This document shows, in pieces, positions 18,847 to 29,071 of a stretch of 64,000 bases of DNA. The stretch is from NCBI GenBank assembly GCA_016212475.1, contig JACRGC010000004.1, positions 1-64,000 of the forward strand, given 5' to 3'. A program made the position numbers and the translations under genes. The DNA comes from Microcaldota archaeon (lineage in GTDB: Archaea; Micrarchaeota; Micrarchaeia; Norongarragalinales; SBBD01). A model generated the notes under the pieces. That model searched no databases and was not told the origin of the DNA. It was given only the letters and a program-made list of their open reading frames with translations. Position 1 is the first letter of the stretch, and every line of letters begins with the position of its first letter.

Positions 18847-21800
18847 TCAATTGAACACATCCGGATAATTTGCAATATTATATTCGTTGAAAATTCCGCT
18901 GCTCCCGCCTATGTTGTAAACTCCCGCTGCTGAAACAAGTGAAGTATTTTGCGGAGCATTCAAAATGAACGAATCCGTTGCAGCCCCGCCCGAGCTTGAA
19001 ACCCCTCCAAAAGTTACGCTCCTAAGGTCCGGATTGCTTGTTGGAACAATTGGCCATTCGAATTGGAAGCAGTGATTTGCGCCAGCATCGGAATAAATCA
19101 AGTTGGATCCTTCGTACGCATCAAATAAATTGCATGCTGTAACTGCGGGGCAGTTATATGAATTGCTAGCCCCATTCCTTGTCGTTGCCGCAACTTGCAA
19201 AGGTTTCATTGAAAATGCCCAAGTGCTGCCAAAATCAGTTGAGGTTGCAGTCATTTGATATAGCCCGAAATTGACCTTGCAAGCATCCGGAACCGCCTGC
19301 GGAAAAGCAACAGCGTATTCGCCGGTAAATTGCTTGATATTGTTGAATACCGCATCGCCCGAATCAATTGAAATTCCGGAGAACGAAAATCCTGCTGCTG
19401 CAGCGGAGAAATATTTCATTGGCGAGCCGGTTTCCAGATCCAATGCCGGGGTAATAATTGCCCCTTGTGAAACCGACCTCCTAAATGCGCTCTTGAATGC
19501 GGTTGTGTTTGCAAACCCCCTTATTGCAAACAGCCTTCCTTTTGGCAACTTTGAATTTGCGCAGCTTTCTAGGCTTGGGTTGCTGCACCCAAAAATAGTA
19601 TTCGTGTAAATTCTAGCCGCTGCTTCAAAATCAGAAAATATGCTCGTTCCAACCGTGAATTGCCCCTTTGCCCTTGGGCCTTCCAGTTTTGCAATTGTTG
19701 TTTTGGCATTAAGCGCAGAATTAAACGCATAAACTTCCGGCCCAAAGTAATTTGCCAGTTGCGGAGGAATCACGGTTGGGCAGTTATCGTTTGCAATATC
19801 ATTGCAAGTTCCCCAAACCTGCGCGGATGTGCAAGTACTTGTCCCGGGGCAATTCTGTCCTGATGAATTAGTTGTGCAGCTTGTAGTGTTTCCGACATAG
19901 CAAACCGGCGGAGGAGCGGGGGCTGTTGGGCAGTTATCCGTTGTAATGTCTGCGCAGTTTCCCCAAGTCCCTTCTGAATTGCAAATTTCCTCACCGTTAC
20001 AATTTTGTCCGCTTACAGTTATTTGACACCATCTGGTTTCCCCTAAAGTGCAAGAAGTTGAGTTTACGATCGGAACCGGCGTTAAATCTACATTTTGCGT
20101 ATTGATTGCTCCTGCAATAATGTTTACAGTCAAACTCTTGGTCAAATACCCCGGTGCATCGAGGGTTAAAATGTGATTTCCTGCAAGAACATTGGCAATT
20201 GTTTTAGGAGTTAATCCTTGGTATGTATTATCTAGCCTAATTTCTGCTGTAACCGGACCTTTGTTAGATGCTGAAACCGCAAGAGTTCCAGTTGGCAGAG
20301 GGTTTAGATTAATTGTGTAATAGAGCGTTTCACTGCTCTTTATGATGAATCCAATTGTGTAATCGTAAAACCCCGCCTTCCTAACCAAAAGCTCATGATC
20401 GCCCGGGGTTACTCCGACGGATGTTGTCGAAATAGTGGTAGTTCTCCTAAATTCTCCATCAACATAAATATCCGAGCCAATCGGATCAATTGTCAGGGTT
20501 ATTTGCGTTGGCAGTGCAAATGAAATTTTCCTAGCTGTTGAAAAGTATGTTGCCGTGCTGGATGCCGGAAACCCAAACCCAACCGCAGTTCCCTTGTTTT
20601 GGCTTTTTGTAGCAACCACTTTATCGCCACCGTTTGATTGCACGCGGATTTCATCATTTGCAGATTGCAATTGCCGATTGTTCAAAACATACGCAGTCCT
20701 CAAATCCGAATAAAACTCATCATCAAATCCGTAGTAAGAAGCCGGAGATGTTGGGTAATAATACTCCTTATATGGAACGTAAGCAGAATCAATTGCCTTG
20801 ACGATTCCATATGGAAGTTCCGTTTCATTAAAAATCAGAATCTGTATTGCTTTTTTCTTTCCAAGATAATCGGTAAAGTTGGCGGACAAATTGATCGAGT
20901 TGATTTTGTTCCCATGCGGCTGCAAATAATCCGGGCATCCGGTTTTGATGGTTGGCTGATACCTAAGCGCGTACCCTCCGGTAGTTGAGGCAAAATCAAA
21001 GCACTGTGCAAGTTGCGCGCCTGTAAATCGCTTCAATGGATCCGCAAATTCAAAATTGAAAGCGCTAGTTGGCTTTCCATCAATTCCCATAATTTCCAAG
21101 GGAATCGCATCCGCAGGAAATACCGAATCTACCTTCATAATAAGTACATCGCAGCTAGCAGTTGCAACCCCTTGTGCAAAGCTTCCCTTGAATTTAGGGC
21201 AGCTGAAAATATTGCCAAGCTGGACCACTTGGGGCGGGTATTGCGTGCCATTTCCCGGAGCTGGAGGAATCAAATTGTTAAGCAAAACCGTCCTTTGGGT
21301 TTCATTCCCCGGCAATGTGTCGTTTGCAATCAAATCCGAAAATCCATTCGAATAATTCGCCGCCTCAATTAGGAGTTTGTAATTCCTAAACGGCATGATT
21401 TCGAAAGTGCATGGGGAATCTGTGCAAGTTTGAAGGAGCGTTTTATTGGTATTATACGGCTCCGGCCCATTTTTTTGAAGGTAATTAATGAAATATGTGA
21501 CATCAACCACATTTATAGGCCCATTTCCGTTGATATCCCCAGAAACTAATGGAATTGGGGCAGGCCCCCTCGATCCAACGTAATTTACAAGGTATGTTAG
21601 ATCATCATAGTCTACTTTGGAATCATTGTTCACATCCCCCCTTGAATAAACAACATGCGAAACATTGAATCTTTGGATTCCAGTTCCAGTCGCATTGTCC
21701 AAAACCGTAAGTTTCAATTTTGATTTTGCAAGTTTCAACTGCAATGTGAAATTCGTCAAGTTGCCAACATTGATTTCCATCTCGCCCCTAAGCCCTCCTG

Positions 21801-23259
21801 GAGTGCTTGCCTTCAGCACATATTTTCCAACCGGCATCCCAAATATGGTTTTCCTTCCAGTTGAATCGGTTTGCAAATCAAATGGGGGGACAATTGCACC
21901 GTTCAAATCAAAGAATGAAATATACGCTGAAACTCCCGCATTATTTTCATTGGTTGTCAATATTCCTACGGTTTTCGAGTTTGCCGAAGTTCTCCTCTTC
22001 AAATACAAATTCACGAACTCCCCGCTCCTAAAGTATCCGCTTTTGCCAAAAATGAAATTGGAATTTTCAGCAATCGCAAAGTAATCCCCATCCCCAAGCT
22101 CAAATTCAGCAAATTCAACCTGAGTTTCCGATTTAACCACAAAATTATTCGTATCCTTCTCAAAAATTGAAATATATGCCGGAAGAGGAAGCATGGTTTC
22201 GTTATCAAACACGGAAACATTTGTTATGTACGTCTTATTTTCAAATTCAATTCCTTGCCTTTTCAAGACAAAAGAAACATACAAAACATCCCTATCCAAT
22301 GTGATTATTTTTGTTTGCGACTTGTACTTGCTTGCCTGAGCAATTATTTTCAAATTTGTCCCCATTTCAAAATCCAAAACCTCCAATTGGCCTCCGTTTG
22401 CGATGTAGCTTTGAAGGGGGGTTGCACAGGTTGAAGTCTCATAGCAGATTTTAATGCTTGCAGTGATTTCATCGCCAGCCTCATCCTTGACGGAAATTGA
22501 AATTCTTGGCCTTTGAATCGGAATGTCCCCTCCATCATCATTTGGCGATCTCAAAACAACCGTATACTCATTTGTTCCGGCATCAATTGTTGTAAGTTCG
22601 CTTATGTAGCCGGTTTTTGAAACAGAAATATCGACGCTGCTTTTACCATCTACTTTTAAGGAAGCAAATCCTTGAGAATCAGAAAATTCCGTCCCACCAA
22701 AAGATCCGTCAATATATTCGATTTTGGCCCCGGAAATTGCAATTCCGGATTCACCCAAAACAGTAAGCTTGAGCGATCCCTCCCCAATCTTTTCAATCCC
22801 TTTCAATTCGAATTTCACATTCTGATTGGGGGAAAGCTTGAATGTTTTCTTTTTTTCCTCAAATCCTTCAATGCTTGCGGTAACCGTTACCTGCTCGCCT
22901 TTTTTCAAATCTGAGAATTTTGCAATTCCTAAAGTATCGGTTTGCGCTTCCTTAATCGCACCTAAATATTCCATGCCAATTTTTGCTCCCTCCAGCGGCA
23001 AATCATTTCCCAAAACCGTAATTTGAAGTGTTACCGGTGAATTTCCCGCAACCGTTTTTGCGCCAAAATACCCTCCTCCTATTATTAATAACAGCAAAAT
23101 TGCCAAAATCCCAAGGAAATACGGAAAAGATGGGTTTCCCTGTTCCTCAATTGGCGTGATGAACTTGTCATAAACCGGCAGATTCAAATCGTTTTGCAAA
23201 TAGTCCATGAATCCGTAGTATTTTTCCTCCAAGGAAGCGTACAGGTCGTCAAAAACCAT
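18847..23259 (-). CDS. Giant N-terminally anchored surface protein (1470 aa): Ig/CarboxypepD-like, dockerin, PEGA-like and Cys-rich repeats
   Basis: TM YFLGILAILLLLIIGGGYFG near N-terminus; GDVNNDSKVDYDDL...GDINGNGPINVVD dockerin pair; IYVDGEFRRTTTISTTSVGVTPGDHELLVRKAGFYDY PEGA-like. Confidence 0.88.
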   Translation of the reverse strand: MVFDDLYASLEEKYYGFMDYLQNDLNLPVYDKFITPIEEQGNPSFPYFLGILAILLLLIIGGGYFGAKTVAGNSPVTLQITVLGNDLPLEGAKIGMEYLGAIKEAQTDTLGIAKFSDLKKGEQVTVTASIEGFEEKKKTFKLSPNQNVKFELKGIEKIGEGSLKLTVLGESGIAISGAKIEYIDGSFGGTEFSDSQGFASLKVDGKSSVDISVSKTGYISELTTIDAGTNEYTVVLRSPNDDGGDIPIQRPRISISVKDEAGDEITASIKICYETSTCATPLQSYIANGGQLEVLDFEMGTNLKIIAQASKYKSQTKIITLDRDVLYVSFVLKRQGIEFENKTYITNVSVFDNETMLPLPAYISIFEKDTNNFVVKSETQVEFAEFELGDGDYFAIAENSNFIFGKSGYFRSGEFVNLYLKRRTSANSKTVGILTTNENNAGVSAYISFFDLNGAIVPPFDLQTDSTGRKTIFGMPVGKYVLKASTPGGLRGEMEINVGNLTNFTLQLKLAKSKLKLTVLDNATGTGIQRFNVSHVVYSRGDVNNDSKVDYDDLTYLVNYVGSRGPAPIPLVSGDINGNGPINVVDVTYFINYLQKNGPEPYNTNKTLLQTCTDSPCTFEIMPFRNYKLLIEAANYSNGFSDLIANDTLPGNETQRTVLLNNLIPPAPGNGTQYPPQVVQLGNIFSCPKFKGSFAQGVATASCDVLIMKVDSVFPADAIPLEIMGIDGKPTSAFNFEFADPLKRFTGAQLAQCFDFASTTGGYALRYQPTIKTGCPDYLQPHGNKINSINLSANFTDYLGKKKAIQILIFNETELPYGIVKAIDSAYVPYKEYYYPTSPASYYGFDDEFYSDLRTAYVLNNRQLQSANDEIRVQSNGGDKVVATKSQNKGTAVGFGFPASSTATYFSTARKISFALPTQITLTIDPIGSDIYVDGEFRRTTTISTTSVGVTPGDHELLVRKAGFYDYTIGFIIKSSETLYYTINLNPLPTGTLAVSASNKGPVTAEIRLDNTYQGLTPKTIANVLAGNHILTLDAPGYLTKSLTVNIIAGAINTQNVDLTPVPIVNSTSCTLGETRWCQITVSGQNCNGEEICNSEGTWGNCADITTDNCPTAPAPPPVCYVGNTTSCTTNSSGQNCPGTSTCTSAQVWGTCNDIANDNCPTVIPPQLANYFGPEVYAFNSALNAKTTIAKLEGPRAKGQFTVGTSIFSDFEAAARIYTNTIFGCSNPSLESCANSKLPKGRLFAIRGFANTTAFKSAFRRSVSQGAIITPALDLETGSPMKYFSAAAAGFSFSGISIDSGDAVFNNIKQFTGEYAVAFPQAVPDACKVNFGLYQMTATSTDFGSTWAFSMKPLQVAATTRNGASNSYNCPAVTACNLFDAYEGSNLIYSDAGANHCFQFEWPIVPTSNPDLRSVTFGGVSSSGGAATDSFILNAPQNTSLVSAAGVYNIGGSSGIFNEYNIANYPDVFN

Positions 23260-23310
23260 CTGAAATCAGAAAAAGTTAACAAAAATGATCTATTTAAATG
23301 CAAAGCCCAA

Positions 23311-23441
23311 GGGGGGCGACCCCGAACCTTTTGTAAAAGGTTCATCAAAACCCTTTTTTGTTGTCGGATGCGTCAGAACCCCTAAAGGTTCTTAGCATGC
23401 CTAGAAACTACGGGTTTCTAGAGCATGCCCAAACCCCCCCC
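23311..23441. repeat. Multi-hairpin structured intergenic element
   Basis: G6/C7 outer runs enclose GAACCTTTT-GT-AAAAGGTTC, AGAACC-CCTAAA-GGTTCT and GCATGCCTAGAAAC...GTTTCTAGAGCATGC. Confidence 0.7.
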
Positions 23442-23533
23442 AAATTTTGCCATTGCAAACAAAAAGGTGTCGGTTTATTGTTTCTCCTATGGCAAAAGAA
23501 AAGCTTATAATCGGCTAAAGATTACTTTACTGC

Positions 23534-26500
23534 ATGCGAAGGTACATTGCACTCCTGCTTCTAGTTTTAATCATAATTTCCGAAGCGAATGCAGCTGACA
23601 TCCGATTTATCCTCTACGAAGTCAAAAATCAAGGTGGAACTGTTGTAGCAACAGGTAGCAGGGATTTATCAGTTATTACTTCAGCATGCACTCCTGTCAA
23701 AATGACCTCTTCAGTAACTGGAGCAATCGTTGCTGGGGACAATTTCACGGTTTCGCTACGGGTACAAAATTTCCTGACAATCAATACGGGATTTGGGATT
23801 CGTACAAATGATGTTCGAGACCCACTTCAGCTGTTTAGGGGGTCTGAATCAATGCCTGTAACAACAACCAACAGGTGGCCTCCGATTGCAAATCTAACTG
23901 TTCCATCAAGCGTGAAAGCAGGCACAGAATCAATAGGTTCAAATGAAGTAAAGAATTACAATGATAATCAAATGAGTTCAAATCCATATCTGGCTCCCGG
24001 GAACTACACTATCCAATTCCAGATATTTGCCGGTTCCCAAACCACAGATTGCATTCTTGTGACGGTTCCCATATCGAATAATGTAAAATATTTCCAATTG
24101 AAGCCCGAATTTTTCGGATTGACAAATTACAATGATGTTGCATACTATGATTACAATGGGGTTACCGGAGCTTGGGAGCTTTATGAAAATTTAACCCTCA
24201 ATGTTTCAACTCTAAATGTTCCGGGAAAATTCAATTTTGTTGGCGGCCTTGGTTGCAGTTTCTATAACCATTACGGTAACGGTACGCTTTGGGGGTTAAA
24301 AGAAAACGGACCCAACAAGGGCAATTGTGAAGGTTCCAACTTTGCCGGAGCCATGGTTCAATCTGAAAATACCGTGCAAAATTATTCCTGCCTATTGCAT
24401 AACATGACAAATACTACAATCCGCGATCCCAATTTTTGCCCAAATGGTCCAGTAGGCAGCCGCATAGAATGCTTTGTTACATTTCGAAACGATACTCTTG
24501 GCTATTTCATGACGACCTATCCAACTCAATTCCAAATGGCCCAACCTCTTGGTATGTTCTGCCCCCTTTACGGAGCCCTTCCCAGGGCAGATTGGAATTT
24601 TCAAGTCGACCAACCTTACCCGGATACGTTATTCATGGTAGCCGGTTTGCAATTCAATCATACTTTGCTTCTAACAAACCATGAAAGAGGTAAAAGGAAC
24701 CTAACCTATTTGGATAACCCAAATGTTTCTTATTCGGTTTATGACACATCGGGTGCTAAACTTTACCTAAATCATAAATCATTGATTCCAAATGCAAGTT
24801 TTACCTTAAATGTGACGCCCAATGATCCTCCAATGAGTTATGGCAGGGCAAGGTGGAAAACGCCGCCATTAAATTTGACCATCAATGGTTTTAACAACAC
24901 ACTCGATGCCAAAGTGCTTCCCGACACAGATCCCCGATTTTTTGTCGTGCACATGTATCCGAACCAAAAAATTGTTGCGGATGCTAATTTTGATGGGCAA
25001 ACACATATGGTGGATTGGCTCCAATGCCCGTGCGATGAGAATTATTGCGATAATTCAACCTCATCTGGAGCTAGGCTTATATCAACTGATTTAAGCCTTT
25101 GCGATTACACGATAAACCTCAATATCACACGCCTGATTTATATCGAAGGCCAAAACCGGTTGATACGTTTAACTGTCACTGCCGGCAACGTATTTGATTT
25201 TGATTTCCAAGCAAAGAATCCATTTTCAGTCCAAAATTCATTCAACATCCAATCGACCCCACTACAAGTGGTCACCCCTATTTTAATTTCCTTCAACCCA
25301 AATAAGCCGGTGGTTGGGCCATCATTTTCCTACGCCCCCGGTTCAACTCCTGGAATTATGACCGTGGTTGTTCCCGAAAACACCCCAATCAACAAAATTT
25401 ACCGCTACAAAGTAACCGTTACATCCGTTGAAAATCCCGAAGTCTACGATATTGCAACAATTGAAATCAAAGTAGTCGGGCAGGATGTGGAAGTTATTGC
25501 AATAAACAAAACACCTGACCATTTGATCTATAATCCCTATGAAATCGAACGCGTGAACATTTCCGTATTAATAAAGAACAATTTCCCATTCCAAGAAAAC
25601 ACGACATTGAATGTAACCGTAACCAGCCCCCTTTTGGAAGTAAAATACATAGGCTGCGGCGGAACCAATATCACATTGGAAGGGTATCAAATAAAAAACA
25701 TAGATTGCGGGGCGCATGCAAACATTTCAGATTATGAACTTGGGAACATTGTAATCAATGCCGATTTGGGCCTTCTAACCGGAAATGACACGATGAAATA
25801 CAACAACCACAAATCGGATGTGATCACAATCGTTACTCCCGAGGAGCGCCCAATTGCCCTTCCGGAAACCAATCTGCCAATTTTCTTAACTCTTCTGATT
25901 GGGTTTTTGTTTGCACGGAGGAAATTTGGGAATAAAATTTTGATTGCGTTATTCCTTCTGCTTTTAATCAACTATTCATCAGCATTAACGCCCTCCGAAT
26001 TTTCAGAAAGATTGAACAATTTGCGTGAAATAAATGGCGGTTTTGTAGCCCAAGGCATGGCGCCCCAAAATCCTGCATACAATGACGATTCTTCCTTTAG
26101 GCAACTAATAGACGAATCCTCTTTTGAGTTCAAATCCGCATACGATGCCAAAGCAGCCGGCGATATCAATTCAATGAATTTACATCTAAAGAATTTGAAA
26201 TTCAAAATGGATATTTTGCAGAATTATTTTGTCAGTGAAATAAATCTAACCCCTTTAATGGATCTTGGGGAAAGTGAATTCACAAATGCTCCTGCAGATG
26301 GCTTTCCGGAAGTGATTAGGCCACCAACCCAATTGATTGGTCCAGAGCCTTCAATTACCGTAATTGTTCGTGCAAATTCGACCAAAAAATTGATTCCTTC
26401 AGTTTCCCCAGAGCAGTTCCGTGGCAAAAAGAACATCTTCCTTGCCCTTCTGGATATTTTGTGGGACAACAGCCTCATGATCGGAGTATTTTTGGTTGGA

Positions 26501-26557
26501 ATACTGATACTTTACGGCCTCTACCACAAGGATGAGGAAGACTCCTCTTACGGCTAA
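23534..26557 (+). CDS. Large surface protein (1007 aa) with internal TM hairpin and C-terminal TM
   Basis: Signal peptide; N-glycosylation-type NxT/S-rich ectodomain; LPIFLTLLIGFLFARRKFGNKILIALFLLLLINYSSA internal hairpin; C-terminal SLMIGVFLVGILILYGLY. Confidence 0.85.
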   Translation: MRRYIALLLLVLIIISEANAADIRFILYEVKNQGGTVVATGSRDLSVITSACTPVKMTSSVTGAIVAGDNFTVSLRVQNFLTINTGFGIRTNDVRDPLQLFRGSESMPVTTTNRWPPIANLTVPSSVKAGTESIGSNEVKNYNDNQMSSNPYLAPGNYTIQFQIFAGSQTTDCILVTVPISNNVKYFQLKPEFFGLTNYNDVAYYDYNGVTGAWELYENLTLNVSTLNVPGKFNFVGGLGCSFYNHYGNGTLWGLKENGPNKGNCEGSNFAGAMVQSENTVQNYSCLLHNMTNTTIRDPNFCPNGPVGSRIECFVTFRNDTLGYFMTTYPTQFQMAQPLGMFCPLYGALPRADWNFQVDQPYPDTLFMVAGLQFNHTLLLTNHERGKRNLTYLDNPNVSYSVYDTSGAKLYLNHKSLIPNASFTLNVTPNDPPMSYGRARWKTPPLNLTINGFNNTLDAKVLPDTDPRFFVVHMYPNQKIVADANFDGQTHMVDWLQCPCDENYCDNSTSSGARLISTDLSLCDYTINLNITRLIYIEGQNRLIRLTVTAGNVFDFDFQAKNPFSVQNSFNIQSTPLQVVTPILISFNPNKPVVGPSFSYAPGSTPGIMTVVVPENTPINKIYRYKVTVTSVENPEVYDIATIEIKVVGQDVEVIAINKTPDHLIYNPYEIERVNISVLIKNNFPFQENTTLNVTVTSPLLEVKYIGCGGTNITLEGYQIKNIDCGAHANISDYELGNIVINADLGLLTGNDTMKYNNHKSDVITIVTPEERPIALPETNLPIFLTLLIGFLFARRKFGNKILIALFLLLLINYSSALTPSEFSERLNNLREINGGFVAQGMAPQNPAYNDDSSFRQLIDESSFEFKSAYDAKAAGDINSMNLHLKNLKFKMDILQNYFVSEINLTPLMDLGESEFTNAPADGFPEVIRPPTQLIGPEPSITVIVRANSTKKLIPSVSPEQFRGKKNIFLALLDILWDNSLMIGVFLVGILILYGLYHKDEEDSSYG

Positions 26558-26728
26558 AAAATGAATTTGAATAGTTTGCCGGTATTGGTTAATCGACAAT
26601 TCATCCCTCTCCTCAAATTATGCCTACAAACTCAATTTTTGTGCCTTTTTGCCTCATTTTCCACTACTATTAGTATCTGTTTTGCCCAAAATAGCACAAT
26701 TAAATACAGGTTTATCCCTATTCCTACC

Positions 26729-27033
26729 AAGGCGGTGGGTGGGCAACTAACCTGATCCTTAAACAGGATAAAGGAGGAAGTTCTTCCCGTCCGGATTAAA
26801 TGTCTGCAAATCGTATCAAAGCGAATTGCTTAAGGCAATATGCGGGGAACAGAAACGATATCTTTTTCCATCTGCAATGATGCATAAGAGCAAAGATGGT
26901 AAAAAGAGTGAAACGGCCCCACTTAGCAATCTGCATGCAGGTAGCAATATTTTGCATGCGGAGGGACGCAAGGCGTAACGCCGCTAAGACCAATGTTGCC
27001 AACAACAAAAGGGAGACTACGGCCCGCCGCCTT
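26729..27033 (+). ncRNA. rnpB: RNase P RNA candidate
   Basis: P1 AAGGCGGUGGGU/GCCCGCCGCCUU; P2 GGCAAC (26742)/GUUGCC (26995); hairpin GAUCC..GGAU; CR-I-like GGAGGAAGUUCUUCCC pairing with GGGAGA (27011) leaving a bulged U in P4; AACAGAAAC and GUGAAACGG motifs. Confidence 0.75.
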
Positions 27034-27052
27034 ATTTTTCATTGTGATTACT

Positions 27053-27436
27053 ATGGAATTTGAATTGCCAAAATTAAAACGGCAAATCGAACACACAAAG
27101 CAATACGTTGATAAAACTAGGAATATCATTGAACTCTTAAGGTCCGGCAAAAAAACCGATTTGGGAGAAAACAACATTGCCGCATCAATTGTTATGCATT
27201 CCTACACTTATCCAAATCTCCATCCTAAAAAACTGGTTTCCGTTGCCGAAAAATTCTGCAATGAGTTTAATTCAGGGAGGCTAAAAATGGAAACCGAAGA
27301 AAAATCATTAGTGCCTCTTGAAAAAACAAAACAGGCGATTTTTGTCCTTCAAAAAAAGCACAAGCTGGAAAAGAGGATTTTGGCTTATTATCAGCAAACA
27401 TACTTAGAGCTTGAGCGCAAACAAGGAAAAAAATAA
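27053..27436 (+). CDS. Helical hypothetical protein
   Basis: ORF trimmed to ATG 27053, downstream of the ncRNA. Confidence 0.6.
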   Translation: MEFELPKLKRQIEHTKQYVDKTRNIIELLRSGKKTDLGENNIAASIVMHSYTYPNLHPKKLVSVAEKFCNEFNSGRLKMETEEKSLVPLEKTKQAIFVLQKKHKLEKRILAYYQQTYLELERKQGKK

Positions 27437-27459
27437 TTTTCTTACCTCTTCGTGATCGC

Positions 27460-27957
27460 ATGCAGGAAAAACCAACAATTGGGGAAATCCAAAAGCATCT
27501 TCTGGAAGTCCGTGTTCACATAGGTGATACCTTAGGGGAACTTGAAAAGATGAAGAATGGGGAAAAAGTCATGCATGTTCGGGCCGAAGTCCCATCCTAC
27601 CTATTCCTTGGAGCAATCCCAAGAGGAGTTGAAATTCCAAGTGGGCTAATAAAAAAAGCCGAATCTTTCTACAACAACTGGAAAATACATCATCTAGATG
27701 TTGAGATAAATCAAATCAAGGGCTTTGGGTCAAATCCCGACCGCATGACAACTGAAAAATTCATCGGCTTAGCAGTTGACCATCTAACCAAAGGCGAAGT
27801 AAAGCAGCTCGAGGTGGAAGCAGACCATTACAAAAGAAAACCACTAACCCAATTGAAAATAAAATCATTGATTAGAAAAAGATTTTCAATCGAAAAAGCG
27901 TACGAGCAATTCCTGGTTCACCACCTAAAAAAACTCGGCGTAAAAACCCTTGATTAG
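27460..27957 (+). CDS. Helical hypothetical protein, possibly distantly related to the previous one
   Basis: 165-aa ORF, 24 bp downstream, similar helical layout. Confidence 0.6.
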   Translation: MQEKPTIGEIQKHLLEVRVHIGDTLGELEKMKNGEKVMHVRAEVPSYLFLGAIPRGVEIPSGLIKKAESFYNNWKIHHLDVEINQIKGFGSNPDRMTTEKFIGLAVDHLTKGEVKQLEVEADHYKRKPLTQLKIKSLIRKRFSIEKAYEQFLVHHLKKLGVKTLD

Positions 27958-28018
27958 GCAAATGGATCTTTTTTGCAAATAAAGAAAACTTATTAACTGA
28001 TTCTTCATTACTTAGCTT

Positions 28019-29071
28019 ATGCAAATCGCCTGGCTATCCGACACATTCGAGCAAAACAACGGGGTTGCAACATATTTGCAGGAAACCCTTCCCATGCTCG
28101 TAAAAAAAGCGGATGTAACTCTTTACACCGGAAGGGTCACCAAAAAATACGATTTCCCAACCGTTTCGCTCTCCTCATTTTCAGATCCATTGACTCCGCA
28201 ATACGATGTGATTTTGCCTCCATCAAAACCCATCAAATGCGACGTTGTCCATGCGCACTCGCAATATTCGCTTGGCATTTTTGCCTCAAAATTCAAGGTT
28301 CCAAAAGTAATCACCGCGCACTTCATCCCTTTGCACTCGCTTGAGTTCATGTTCGGAAACAACCCCCCCAAAATGTTGGAGGAAGGCATGTGGAAATATG
28401 AAATTTGGCTGCTAAATCAGTTTGATCGGGTCGTAACGCAAACCCAAGCCGGAAGGGAAATGTTCCAAAAGCGCGGGCTTAAGCGAAAAGTCGAAATTAT
28501 TCCAAACGGGATCAATTTGGATAATTACAAAAATGCAACTGGCGAACGATTCAGGAAAAAATATAACGTAGACAAGGAATTTGCCCTATTCATTGGAAGA
28601 TTGGACGCAAGCAAGCAGCCGGAATGGATAATTGAAATCGCCAAAAAAATCCCAAGCATGCAATTTTTGATTTCCGGGAATGGCACTCTTGAATCAAAGC
28701 TAAAAGCTGCTGCCCCAAAGAATGTGCAATTTCTTCCTCGCCTTCCAAGGCAAGATCTGCTTGACTCATACGCAGCTTGCACGGCTTTAATGATGCCTTC
28801 ACTAATAGAAACCGAAGGGCTGGTTGCGCAGGAAGCAATGGCTTGCGGAGCTCCTGTCTTAATTTCTGATCTTGACATCTTAAAAGAAGTTGTTGGCAAG
28901 GGCGGATTTTCCTGCAAATCTCCAAATGAGATGAAGGAAAAGCTTTCCGATATTTTTGCAAATAAAAGCATGCAGCAAGAGATGCGCGAAAAAGCAAAGG
29001 AAGAAATCAAAAAGCGCGACATCAACCTTTCAATTGAAAAGCTCGTAAAACTTTATGGGAGCTTGGTTTGA
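28019..29071 (+). CDS. Glycosyltransferase family 4 (GT-B)
   Basis: DVVHAHSQYSLGIFA, FIGRLDASKQPEWIIE, PSLIETEGLVAQEAMACGAPVL. Confidence 0.95.
   Translation: MQIAWLSDTFEQNNGVATYLQETLPMLVKKADVTLYTGRVTKKYDFPTVSLSSFSDPLTPQYDVILPPSKPIKCDVVHAHSQYSLGIFASKFKVPKVITAHFIPLHSLEFMFGNNPPKMLEEGMWKYEIWLLNQFDRVVTQTQAGREMFQKRGLKRKVEIIPNGINLDNYKNATGERFRKKYNVDKEFALFIGRLDASKQPEWIIEIAKKIPSMQFLISGNGTLESKLKAAAPKNVQFLPRLPRQDLLDSYAACTALMMPSLIETEGLVAQEAMACGAPVLISDLDILKEVVGKGGFSCKSPNEMKEKLSDIFANKSMQQEMREKAKEEIKKRDINLSIEKLVKLYGSLV

Noticed and set aside
26796-27177. Minus-strand ORFs over the RNase P RNA candidate
   Set aside because: Explained by the structured RNA; no protein-like signature.
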